Assembly (NCBI GenBank): GCA_017451975.1
Contig: JAFTNI010000041.1
Span: 1-7,495 of the forward strand
Direction: 5' to 3'
DNA from: Clostridia bacterium
GTDB taxonomy: Bacteria > Bacillota > Clostridia > Oscillospirales > CAG-272
DNA length: 7,495 nt
In this document: positions 1 to 5,481 of the stretch, piece by piece
Layout of the letters: the number at the start of each line of letters is the position of its first letter
How positions within the stretch are numbered: the first letter of the stretch is position 1
The notes under the pieces: model-generated
What the model was told of the DNA's origin: nothing
Databases searched by the model: none
The model's input: only the letters and a program-made list of their open reading frames with translations
Translations under genes and position numbers: made by a program

Positions 1-10
1 CCCTCCGCCT
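1..10 (-). promoter_or_regulatory. Ribosome binding site of a gene just beyond the left edge
   Basis: On the minus strand the window ends in AGGCGGAGGG, a purine-rich Shine-Dalgarno-like stretch. It lies about 14 bases downstream of the start point expected from the promoter at 59-31. Together they suggest that a minus-strand gene begins a few bases outside the window. The gene cannot be identified from here. It would be transcribed separately from pflA-pflB, which has its own terminator upstream of this promoter. Confidence 0.5.
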
Positions 11-30
11 CTCTTGATAAGATTAGAATT

Positions 31-59
31 ATTATATCATATACTCAATAAAAATTCAA
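31..59 (-). promoter_or_regulatory. Sigma-A type promoter for an off-window gene
   Basis: On the minus strand a -35 box TTGAAT (59-54) is separated by exactly 17 bases from a perfect -10 box TATAAT (36-31). Transcription would start near position 24 and run out of the window through the ribosome binding site at 10-1. A second, weaker pair, TTGACC (103-98) and TATAAA (79-74) with an 18-base spacer, lies just upstream and could be an alternative promoter. The surrounding DNA is very AT-rich, as expected of a promoter region. Confidence 0.7.
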
Positions 60-193
60 TAGTTTTTTTGCGGTTTATAAAATTTTAACACCGTAAAGGT
101 CAAAAAAGTAATAATTTTGCGCATATTTCTTCGCGTTTTCGCTTATGCGTATTCACATCACGTTCGCAGACCATATAAAATCTGTGAAGCGTT

Positions 194-250
194 CCCCGCC
201 TCGTGGTTCCGCCGAATGTTTACGAGAAGCGAGTAAACATCACGGCGGGG
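194..250. repeat. GC-rich nested inverted repeat, possible dispersed repeat element
   Basis: The centre is a perfect 8-base inverted repeat, ATGTTTAC (216-223) and GTAAACAT (233-240), around a 9-base loop. The same axis continues outward as CCGCCG (209-214) paired with CGGCGG (243-248). Alternatively CCCCGCC (194-200) can pair with GGCGGGG (244-250). Such a GC-rich cruciform in AT-rich intergenic DNA is typical of dispersed palindromic repeats or miniature elements, but one window cannot show whether it recurs in the genome. No target-site duplication or transposase is visible. Confidence 0.5.
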
Positions 251-281
251 AGAGGCGCGCTCTTTCGGGCTTTTCCTTGCA

Positions 282-304
282 CTGACAAAGCGATAAACCG
301 TCAG
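282..304. repeat. Short inverted repeat (5-base arms)
   Basis: CTGAC (282-286) and GTCAG (300-304) form a short stem with a 13-base loop. It lies between the GC-rich palindrome and the 324-350 hairpin and may be part of the same composite element. Alone it is weak and could be chance. Confidence 0.3.
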
Positions 305-323
305 GGTTTTTGCCTCTTTTTGC

Positions 324-350
324 AACTTTTTCTCTCAAAGAGAAAAAGTT
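324..350. repeat. Perfect 11-base inverted repeat behind the pflB terminator
   Basis: AACTTTTTCTC (324-334) and GAGAAAAAGTT (340-350) pair perfectly around the loop TCAAA. Neither strand has a T-tract after the stem, so this is not a standard intrinsic terminator. It follows the pflB terminator by 13 bases. The motif AGAGAAAAA occurs here (339-347) and again at 361-369 in the terminator, so the two hairpins share sequence and could partly mispair with each other. Confidence 0.55.
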
Positions 351-363
351 ATTATACCATAGA

Positions 364-390
364 GAAAAACTCCCAAAAAGGGAGTTTTTC
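364..390 (-). terminator. Intrinsic terminator of the pflA-pflB operon
   Basis: An 11-base-pair perfect stem, GAAAAACTCCC and GGGAGTTTTTC, surrounds a five-base loop and begins 11 bases after the pflB stop codon. On the minus strand the 3' arm itself supplies the run of five U residues. On the plus strand the hairpin is also followed by T-rich sequence, so it may act in both directions. Confidence 0.8.
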
Positions 391-401
391 GAGTTTTTAT
401 T

Positions 402-2624
402 TTACATTGTTTCGTGGAACGTACGGCTGATAACCTCAAGCTGCTGTTCTTTGGAAAGTCTGTGGAAGTTTACAGCATAGCCGGAAACACGAATTGTGAG
501 CTGAGGGTATTTTTCGGGGTGCTCGTATGCGTCCATGAGCATTTCTCTGTTCATAACGTTTACGTTGAGGTGGTGCGCACCCTGATCGAAGTAACCGTCG
601 AGAATGTGAACAAGGTTCTTTGTTCTCGTTTTCATATCTATGCCGAGCGCCGTGGGAACGATGGAGAACGTGTTGGAAACACCGTCCTGGCAAGTATCTC
701 TGTACGGGATCTTTGCAACGGAGTTGAGCGATGCAAGCGCACCGGAGTTATCTCTGCCGTGCATGGGGTTTGCGCCGGGGGCAAGAGGTTCACCGATTTT
801 TCTGCCGTCGGGCGTTGTACCCGTCTTCTTACCGTACATAACGTTACTTGTAATAGTAAGCACGGAAAGCGTGTGAATAGCATTTCTGTAAAGCTTGTGC
901 TTCTTAAGCTCTTTTATAAATCTTGTAACAATGTTAACAGCAAGGTCGTCAACTCTGTTGTCGTCGTTGCCGTATTTCGGGAAGTCGCCTTCTGTTACGA
1001 AGTCAACTGCTATGCCCTGCTCGTTTCTGATAGGCTTAACCTTTGCATATTTGATAGCAGAAAGGCTATCTGCCGCAACGGAAAGGCCCGCAATACCAAA
1101 CGCCATAAGTCTTTCGGGGTCTGTATCGTGAAGCGCGAGCTGGCTTGCTTCATATGCATATTTATCATGCATATAGTGGATAACGTTGTTCGCTTTAACG
1201 TATACCTCGGAAACCGCGCGAAGCACCTTTTTATAGTTTTCCCAAACCTTTTCGTATTCAAGAACCTCGTCTGTGATGGGCTCGATACCAGGGATAACGA
1301 GCGTGCCCTTTATTTCGTCAACACCGCCGTTGATTGCGTAAAGCAAGCTCTTTGCAATGTTGCATCTCGCGCCGAAGAACTGCATCTGTTTACCAAGACG
1401 CATTGCGGAAACGCAGCAAGCAATAGCATAGTCATCGCCGTAGTGGGGGCGCATTACGTCATCGTTTTCGTACTGAATGGAGTCTGTTTTAATAGAGATT
1501 TCCGCGCAGTATTTTTTGAAGTTTTCGGGGAGTCTTTCGCTCCAGAGAACCGTAAGGTTAGGCTCGGGAGATGTGCCGAGGTTGATAAGCGTGTGGAGGT
1601 AACGGAAGGAGTTCTTTGTAACAAGCGCTCTGCCGTTTATACCCATACCGCCGATAGATTCAGTTACCCACGTGGGGTCGCCGCCGAAAAGCTCGTTATA
1701 TTCGGGTGTGCGGAGGTGGCGAACAAGGCGAAGCTTGATAATAAGCTGGTCGATAAGCTCCTGTGCTTCAGCCTCTGTAATAATACCTGCATCGAGGTCG
1801 CGCTGAATGTAAATATCAAGGAACGTTGCCGTTCTGCCGAAGGAGGTTGCAGCACCGTTGTTTTCCTTAATACCTGCAAGGTAGCCCATATAGAGCATCT
1901 GAACGGCATCTTTTGCGGAAACAGCGGGCTTCGTTACGTCAACGCCGTAGGTTGCTGCCATCTTCGTGATGTCCTCGAGCGCTCTAATCTGCATCGTAAC
2001 CTCTTCGCGGAGTCTGATCGTGTTTTCATTCATTTCACCGTCAAGCTCTTCAAGGTCGCGTTTCTTTTCTTCAATAAGTCTGTCTGTACCGTAAAGGGGA
2101 ATTCTGCGGTAGTCACCTATAATTCTGCCGCGGCCGTATGCATCGGGAAGACCCGTGATAAGGCCCGCAGAGCGCGCTTTGCGCACAGAGGGGGGGTATG
2201 CATCGAAAACGCCCTGGTTGTGCGTTTTTCTGTATTCCGTAAAATGCTCTTTTATTGTGGGGTTGAGCTCGTAGCCGTATTCTTTAAGGCTCTGCTCTGC
2301 CATTCTTGTACCGCCGTAAAGGTTTACCATTCTTTTGAGGGGGGCATCTGTCTGAAGGCCTACGATAACCTCGTTTTCCTTATCAATATATCCGGGCGCA
2401 AAATTACAAATACCGGAAACCTTTTCCGTTTCTACATCGAGAATGCCTTTTTTAAGCTCCTCTGCAAGGAGTTCAAGGCATCTTGCCCAAACCTTCTGTG
2501 TTTTTTCTGTAGGACCTGCGAGGAACGATGCATCGCCTTCATAAAGCGTATAGTTCTTCTGTATAAAGTCGCGTACGTCTATGAGTCTTTGCCATTTTCC
2601 GCCTACAAATTCTCTTCTTTCCAT
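402..2624 (-). CDS. pflB: Pyruvate formate-lyase (formate C-acetyltransferase)
   Basis: The 740-residue enzyme converts pyruvate and coenzyme A to acetyl-CoA and formate in the cytoplasm under anaerobic conditions, through a glycyl radical. The length is close to the 760-residue E. coli enzyme. The catalytic cysteine pair lies in IACCVSAM (Cys403-Cys404), followed by the conserved GKQMQFFGAR. The radical-bearing glycine is Gly715 in RVSGYAVNF, about 25 residues from the C-terminus, as in the family. Other family blocks seen are GRGRIIGDYRR near residue 165 and GTTPDGR near residue 602. The ATG start has a strong ribosome binding site, AGAGGAG, 9 bases upstream. It begins 17 bases after the pflA stop codon, so the two are surely cotranscribed, and it ends at an intrinsic terminator. 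The activase partner is encoded just upstream. No frameshift or missing active-site residue is visible. Confidence 0.98.
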   Translation of the reverse strand: MERREFVGGKWQRLIDVRDFIQKNYTLYEGDASFLAGPTEKTQKVWARCLELLAEELKKGILDVETEKVSGICNFAPGYIDKENEVIVGLQTDAPLKRMVNLYGGTRMAEQSLKEYGYELNPTIKEHFTEYRKTHNQGVFDAYPPSVRKARSAGLITGLPDAYGRGRIIGDYRRIPLYGTDRLIEEKKRDLEELDGEMNENTIRLREEVTMQIRALEDITKMAATYGVDVTKPAVSAKDAVQMLYMGYLAGIKENNGAATSFGRTATFLDIYIQRDLDAGIITEAEAQELIDQLIIKLRLVRHLRTPEYNELFGGDPTWVTESIGGMGINGRALVTKNSFRYLHTLINLGTSPEPNLTVLWSERLPENFKKYCAEISIKTDSIQYENDDVMRPHYGDDYAIACCVSAMRLGKQMQFFGARCNIAKSLLYAINGGVDEIKGTLVIPGIEPITDEVLEYEKVWENYKKVLRAVSEVYVKANNVIHYMHDKYAYEASQLALHDTDPERLMAFGIAGLSVAADSLSAIKYAKVKPIRNEQGIAVDFVTEGDFPKYGNDDNRVDDLAVNIVTRFIKELKKHKLYRNAIHTLSVLTITSNVMYGKKTGTTPDGRKIGEPLAPGANPMHGRDNSGALASLNSVAKIPYRDTCQDGVSNTFSIVPTALGIDMKTRTKNLVHILDGYFDQGAHHLNVNVMNREMLMDAYEHPEKYPQLTIRVSGYAVNFHRLSKEQQLEVISRTFHETM

Positions 2625-2641
2625 AATTTATAGCTCCTCTC

Positions 2642-3352
2642 TTAATTTTCAAAATATTCTTTATAAAGCTTCTCTGCTTCCGCCTTGCTCATTGCGGGCA
2701 CACCCGCAAGAGGCTCGGCAATGCCAAGCTTTTTATATTTATGCAAACCCATCAGGTGATAAGGCAAAAGCTCTACCTTCGTTGCCTGAGGGATTTTTTC
2801 CTGTATATAGCTTTTCAGCTTTTCCATATATTCGCCACTATCGTTTATACCCGGCACAACCACCTGGCGTATAACCGTTTCCACACCGCTTTCGCGGAGC
2901 GCGCGCTGGAATTCCTCCGTAACGGCAATATTACCGCCGCAAATATTGCGGTAACCCTCTGCATCTACGGCTTTTACGTCGTAGAGCACCAGGTCTGTGT
3001 AGCGAAGCAGCTCACCGTAACCGCCCCTGCCCACGCCCGAGGTATCGAGGCAAGTGTGTATGCCAGCCGCCTTGCACATTTTAAAAACTTCAAGCACGAA
3101 GTCTTTCTGCAAAAGCGGTTCGCCGCCCGAAAACGTAACACCGCCGCCGCTTCTTTTAAAATACGGGCGGAAGCGCTGTATTTTGGCAAACAACTCTTCT
3201 GCGCTTATGCTCTGCCCCGCACCGCATTCCCAGCTATCGGGGTTATGGCAGAATTTACACCTCAAGGGGCAACCTTGCATAAAAACAACGGTCCTTATAC
3301 CGGGCCCGTCCACAAGGCCCATACTTTCAAACGATAAAATTCTTCCTTCCAC
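2642..3352 (-). CDS. pflA: Pyruvate formate-lyase activating enzyme (radical SAM)
   Basis: This 236-residue radical SAM protein uses a [4Fe-4S] cluster and S-adenosylmethionine to abstract hydrogen from the active-site glycine of PflB, which turns that enzyme on. The cluster-binding CxxxCxxC is Cys28, Cys32 and Cys35 in QGCPLRCKFCHNPD, and the SAM-contact motif SGGEPL is at residues 75-80. Length matches the 246-residue E. coli PflA. The start is GTG at 3352; AAAGGAG lies 10 bases upstream and the protein starts at the same place relative to the cluster as known homologues. The gene precedes pflB, opposite to the E. coli order (pflB then pflA). The ribosome binding site begins only a few bases after the U-tract of a leader terminator (3418-3372), so expression of the whole operon is probably set by readthrough. 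Confidence 0.97.
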   Translation of the reverse strand: MEGRILSFESMGLVDGPGIRTVVFMQGCPLRCKFCHNPDSWECGAGQSISAEELFAKIQRFRPYFKRSGGGVTFSGGEPLLQKDFVLEVFKMCKAAGIHTCLDTSGVGRGGYGELLRYTDLVLYDVKAVDAEGYRNICGGNIAVTEEFQRALRESGVETVIRQVVVPGINDSGEYMEKLKSYIQEKIPQATKVELLPYHLMGLHKYKKLGIAEPLAGVPAMSKAEAEKLYKEYFEN

Positions 3353-3362
3353 AGGTTTTTTG

Positions 3363-3369
3363 CTCCTTT
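3363..3369 (-). promoter_or_regulatory. Ribosome binding site of pflA, supporting a GTG start
   Basis: AAAGGAG on the minus strand lies 10 bases before the GTG at 3352. It decides in favour of this non-ATG start; the next in-frame methionine (residue 11) would remove part of the conserved N-terminus. The site lies 2 bases beyond the U-tract of the leader terminator. Confidence 0.75.
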
Positions 3370-3371
3370 CG

Positions 3372-3418
3372 AAAAAAGAAAAAGCGACCTTTGGGACTGA
3401 ATTGTACCCAAGAGGCCG
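3372..3418 (-). terminator. Leader terminator (attenuator) upstream of pflA
   Basis: On the minus strand CGGCCUCUUGGG (3418-3407) pairs with CCCAAAGGUCG (3395-3385). This gives 11 base pairs with one bulged C (3412) and one G-U pair, around an 11-base loop. The stem is followed by C, five U, C and six U (3384-3372). This is a credible intrinsic terminator placed between the pflA promoter and its ribosome binding site, so it should stop part of the transcripts before the operon. Its loop holds UUCAGU, complementary to an upstream hairpin loop. Confidence 0.75.
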
Positions 3419-3471
3419 AATGTTTTAAGTCATAATCCCTGCGGTTCAGTCCGCTTCCGCAAATATATGAC
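3385..3471 (-). ncRNA. Structured pflA-pflB leader RNA, candidate riboswitch or attenuator
   Basis: The transcript should begin near 3471. GUCAUA (3471-3466) pairs with UAUGAC (3434-3429), enclosing a hairpin that can form in two registers because GCGG occurs twice before a single CCGC. One is GCGG-ACUGAA-CCGC (3454-3441); the other is UGCGG (3461-3457) with CCGCA (3444-3440). The six-base loop ACUGAA is exactly complementary to UUCAGU in the terminator loop (3401-3396), and GGACUGAA (3452-3445) can pair over 8 bases with UUCAGUCC (3401-3394), which would break the terminator stem. I recognise no known riboswitch consensus. The architecture is seen directly; the regulatory role and any ligand are inference. 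Confidence 0.6.
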
Positions 3472-3477
3472 ACTAAT

Positions 3478-3506
3478 AGTATACCTTTTTTTATGCATTT
3501 TGTCAA
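3478..3506 (-). promoter_or_regulatory. Promoter of the pflA-pflB operon
   Basis: A perfect -35 box TTGACA (3506-3501) lies 17 bases from a -10 box TATACT (3483-3478) on the minus strand, close to the sigma-A consensus. Transcription should start near 3471, giving a leader of about 120 bases before the pflA GTG. A promoter this strong in front of a leader terminator suggests that control lies mainly in termination, in upstream protein binding, or in both. Confidence 0.85.
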
Positions 3507-3533
3507 GTGATGTCCGCGCATTTTGGTCAAAAT
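3495..3533. promoter_or_regulatory. Operator-like repeats around the pflA promoter
   Basis: The inverted repeat ATTTTG-GT-CAAAAT (3520-3533) is centred about 55 bases upstream of the predicted start point, a common place for an activator or anaerobic regulator. The related sequence GCATTTTG-TCAA (3495-3506) overlaps the -35 box and is spaced 23 bases from GCATTTTGGTCAA (3518-3530), about two helical turns. A third copy, GCATTTTACCAAAA, lies at 3580-3593. It does not match a classical FNR, CRP or Rex site well enough to name a regulator. Confidence 0.35.
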
Positions 3534-3595
3534 CGTACACATATATTGTAAAGCACACAAAGTGGCACCGATTTTTAGTGCATTTTACCAAAAGA

Positions 3596-3622
3596 AAAAT
3601 ACCTGAAAATTTCAGGTATTTT
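3596..3622 (-). terminator. Intrinsic terminator of the ribU-DUF368 operon
   Basis: A 12-base-pair perfect stem with core ACCTGAA and TTCAGGT surrounds a three-base loop, starting 8 bases after the DUF368 stop codon. On the minus strand it ends in five U, then C and four U. It separates this operon from the pflA promoter region downstream. Confidence 0.85.
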
Positions 3623-3630
3623 AGCTTTTA

Positions 3631-4473
3631 TTATTTTTTATCAGCAAATTTGCTGTTGAACTTATCGAGCGCGAGCGCTGCGGCAACACCGCAAACGAGG
3701 CAAACCGTATTCACAATAGCGCCTGTAAGAGTAAGAAAGCTTCCGAAAGGAATTATCATCACAGTAGCAGCAATAACAACGCCCACTATAGCATGGAAAG
3801 CCACGGAATAATGCTTATCGAAAAGCATATTCACAGCTTTTGCAAAAAGCACGACCGTTGCAAGCGCGCCTATTCCCGCAGGGATAAGTATGCTGAAATC
3901 GAAGCTGCTTATACCGTCAACAAAGGGCTGATAGAGCCCAAGGGGCATAAGGAGCGTGGAAAAGCTCATACCGGGAGCAATAACGCTGAGCGCAAGGCAA
4001 AATCCGCTGAAAAGCCACCAGAACACGTTACCCGCAATAGTCACGTTAAGCACCTTGAGCGTTATAAGAAGCGCGAAAATAGCCGCCATACCCACTACGA
4101 GAGAAATGTAAGAGCCCGTGCTTCTTCCCTTTTCGCCCGCCTCGCGGAAAAGCGAGGGGAGCATGCCCGCGATAAGACCGATGAAAACGCAAACCGATTG
4201 CGCTTCATAAGTCTCCAGCAAAAACGCTAGCAGCTTTGCAATGCCGAGAAAACCCACAATAACGCCTATGCCGTAGGGCAAAAGCTTCGGCACATGGGTT
4301 TTGAATTTCTTGAAGGGGTCTGCCAGAAATTCCATTATCGTTTTGTAAATACCGAAGATGACGCAAAGCACACCGCCGGAAATTCCCGGAAGCACCGCGC
4401 CAAGACCCACAAAAGCACCCTGAAATATTTTAAAAAGAAACTTCCACAAAGAAAATTTATTCTCTTGTTTCAT
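3631..4473 (-). CDS. popT: DUF368 membrane protein, PopT-type polyprenyl-phosphate transporter
   Basis: The 280-residue protein is largely hydrophobic, with roughly eight membrane segments. It carries the DUF368 hallmark LPGISGG at residues 28-34. A related half-site, IAPGMSFST at 165-173, fits an internally duplicated transporter fold. Members of this family have been shown to recycle undecaprenyl phosphate across the cytoplasmic membrane for peptidoglycan and wall polymer synthesis; that role here is by family. The ATG is preceded by AGGAG at 8 bases. It starts 33 bases after the ribU stop codon with no terminator between, so it is probably in the FMN-riboswitch-controlled operon. A clear terminator follows. 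Nothing is truncated. Membership of DUF368 is firm; the precise substrate is less certain. Confidence 0.9.
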   Translation of the reverse strand: MKQENKFSLWKFLFKIFQGAFVGLGAVLPGISGGVLCVIFGIYKTIMEFLADPFKKFKTHVPKLLPYGIGVIVGFLGIAKLLAFLLETYEAQSVCVFIGLIAGMLPSLFREAGEKGRSTGSYISLVVGMAAIFALLITLKVLNVTIAGNVFWWLFSGFCLALSVIAPGMSFSTLLMPLGLYQPFVDGISSFDFSILIPAGIGALATVVLFAKAVNMLFDKHYSVAFHAIVGVVIAATVMIIPFGSFLTLTGAIVNTVCLVCGVAAALALDKFNSKFADKK

Positions 4474-4506
4474 TCTGTTTTCTCCTGAATAAACGCATAG
4501 CGATTT

Positions 4507-5178
4507 TTATTTTCGCCCGTGTAGCACGGGAGAAATATACTTATAGAGCAAAAACGTAATAGCGGTACAAATAGCACCCTTTGCGAGCGTAAGCGGCAAA
4601 TTGAAAATAGCAAGCGCCTGCCAAAGGTCCTGAACAGAGGGCAATTTCGATTGGTACATATGCATAAGCTGTTCCGTGCTCAAGCCCATAACGTAATAAT
4701 AAAGCGGGTAAACTATATAAAAGTTTGTAAATATGCTCGTGACAGACATAAAAACTGTTCCTACGATAGCACCTACAAAGGCGCTTTTTTTGGTTTTTTT
4801 GCCAATATTATATATAAGTGATGCAGGAACAACAAAGCAAACGCCCAATATGAAATTGGAAAGCTCGCCAACACCGCCCGTTGTGGTAAGAGTGAGGTGA
4901 ACTATATTTTTAACAAGGCACACCCACACGCCCGACATAGGGCCATATGCGTACCCCGCCATGAGCGCAGGAAAATCGGAAACGTCCAGCTTCAGAAAGT
5001 TGGGCAAAAGCGGTATGGAAAGCTGGAACTGCATAAGAATTGCGGAAAAAGCCGCCATAAGACCTGTCGCCGCCAGCACTCTGGTTCTGCTGGGTTTGTT
5101 ATTATGGATAGTGTTTTTCGGCGTTTTGTTTTTCTTTTTTTGGTTTTTTATTTCTTTATCATTAGGATTGTTGTTCAT
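4507..5178 (-). CDS. ribU: Riboflavin ECF transporter substrate-binding protein RibU
   Basis: This 223-residue membrane protein should be the S-component that binds riboflavin for uptake by an energy-coupling-factor transporter. The shared EcfA-EcfT module is not in this window. Family blocks are FLKLDVSDFPAL (61-72), KNIVHL (90-95) and GGVGELSNF (101-109), with about six hydrophobic segments. The FMN riboswitch directly upstream strongly supports flavin specificity. The first 33 residues are an unusual hydrophilic Lys/Asn-rich tail ahead of the first membrane segment. No Shine-Dalgarno sequence precedes the ATG at 5178: the only G-rich run, GGGGA, lies in the terminator stem, more than 20 bases away. 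Later starts (GTG at codon 34, ATG at codon 41) also lack a good site, so the start is the least certain point. Confidence 0.93.
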   Translation of the reverse strand: MNNNPNDKEIKNQKKKNKTPKNTIHNNKPSRTRVLAATGLMAAFSAILMQFQLSIPLLPNFLKLDVSDFPALMAGYAYGPMSGVWVCLVKNIVHLTLTTTGGVGELSNFILGVCFVVPASLIYNIGKKTKKSAFVGAIVGTVFMSVTSIFTNFYIVYPLYYYVMGLSTEQLMHMYQSKLPSVQDLWQALAIFNLPLTLAKGAICTAITFLLYKYISPVLHGRK

Positions 5179-5193
5179 AAAACAATACCAAAT

Positions 5194-5225
5194 AAAAAAT
5201 CCCCGTGATATATAAAGGGGACTTT
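5194..5225 (-). terminator. Expression-platform terminator of the FMN riboswitch
   Basis: On the minus strand AAAGUCCCC (5225-5217) pairs with GGGGAUUUU (5204-5196) around a 12-base loop, with one G-U pair, and runs into six U residues (5199-5194). It lies between the FMN aptamer and the ribU start, where it would end transcription when flavin is abundant. The terminator ends only 15 bases before the ATG. Confidence 0.85.
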
Positions 5226-5227
5226 AT

Positions 5228-5241
5228 CTCTCACATGAGAG
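5228..5241 (-). promoter_or_regulatory. Small switching hairpin between FMN aptamer and terminator
   Basis: CUCUC (5241-5237) can pair with GAGAG (5232-5228) around the loop AUGU. Its 5' arm overlaps the 3' strand of the aptamer closing stem (AACUC, 5243-5239), so the two cannot fully form together. This suggests part of the switching mechanism, though the short stem alone is modest evidence. Confidence 0.4.
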
Positions 5242-5364
5242 TTCCTTTCTTTTTTCATCCGGACTATACCGTCGGCACAGGAATTTCACCTGTTCGGGCG
5301 GTCTTTGACCGCGTCGTGGGCTGTAACCACCGATATGGAATTTCACCATTCCCTAAAGAAACTC
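5239..5364 (-). promoter_or_regulatory. FMN riboswitch (RFN element) controlling ribU
   Basis: On the minus strand the conserved aptamer blocks appear in order: AGGGAAUGGUGAAAUUCC, then CGGUGGUUACAGCCCACGA, a variable arm GCGGUCAAAGACCGC, then CAGGUGAAAUUCCUG, GCCGACGGUAUAGUC and CGGAUG. These match the RFN consensus, including the two repeated GGUGAAAUUCC arms and the terminal GUC-GGAUG. The closing stem can be extended by GAGUU with AACUC. The aptamer binds flavin mononucleotide and in this arrangement normally switches off downstream genes, here ribU and probably the DUF368 gene. Confidence 0.97.
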
Positions 5365-5384
5365 GCTTTTTAAAAAAAAGCGAG
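5362..5384 (-). repeat. Perfect hairpin abutting the FMN aptamer
   Basis: On the minus strand CTCGCTTTTT pairs perfectly with AAAAAGCGAG around three T residues. Its last three bases (GAG, 5364-5362) are also the first bases of the extended closing stem of the FMN aptamer. It may be a weak terminator for transcripts arriving from tuf, since TTTCTTT follows, or an alternative pairing partner in the riboswitch leader. I found no clear ribU promoter in 5385-5480, only poor -35 matches. Confidence 0.5.
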
Positions 5385-5481
5385 GCAAAAACTTCCGCAA
5401 ATATGCCCGAAAACAAGGCTTACATATTACTTTAATATATTCACCATTTTCTATAATATTCGCAAAAACTCTAAATATTGA

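Larger units (their letters stand above)
60..363. other. Intergenic region with several inverted repeats and no convincing gene
   Basis: This stretch follows the pflB terminator. Short reading frames cross it, but none has a family signature or a convincing start. Positions 60-180 are AT-rich and belong to the promoter region of the next gene; a nested hairpin, CGCATA (120-125) with TATGCG (144-149), lies there. Positions 185-275 form a GC-rich island that stands out from both flanks. The inverted repeats at 194-250, 282-304 and 324-350 are listed separately. I see no tRNA or other known RNA here. Confidence 0.6.

Noticed and set aside
203..430. Plus-strand frame of 75 codons in the pflB downstream region
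   Set aside because: It crosses the palindromes and the terminator and ends inside pflB; no start signal or domain.
414..2633. Long plus-strand reading frame opposite pflB (739 codons)
   Set aside because: It lies in exact codon register opposite a clear pflB and has no recognisable domain; it exists because pflB lacks TTA, CTA and TCA codons.
3393..3460. tRNA-like look on the plus strand (ACCCAAGAGGCCGAA, GCGGTTCAGTCCGC, CTTCCGC)
   Set aside because: The pieces resemble D-arm, T-arm and acceptor fragments, but no complete cloverleaf can be drawn and the spacing is too short; a strong minus-strand promoter and terminator explain the region better.
3385..3471. ZTP (pfl-motif) riboswitch before pflA
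   Set aside because: The layout of two hairpins with a pseudoknot is similar, but the conserved CCGCCUGGGC block and the GACUGGC junction are not present.
3385..3471. T-box leader before pflA
   Set aside because: No AGGGUGGNACCGCG antiterminator block or specifier stem, and the leader is too short.
3327..3560. Minus-strand frame of 77 codons across the pflA promoter and leader
   Set aside because: It overlaps the promoter, terminator and the pflA start, has no ribosome binding site signal and no family likeness.
5205..5435. Plus-strand frame of 76 codons across the FMN riboswitch
   Set aside because: It is the reverse strand of a well-conserved aptamer and has no coding signature.
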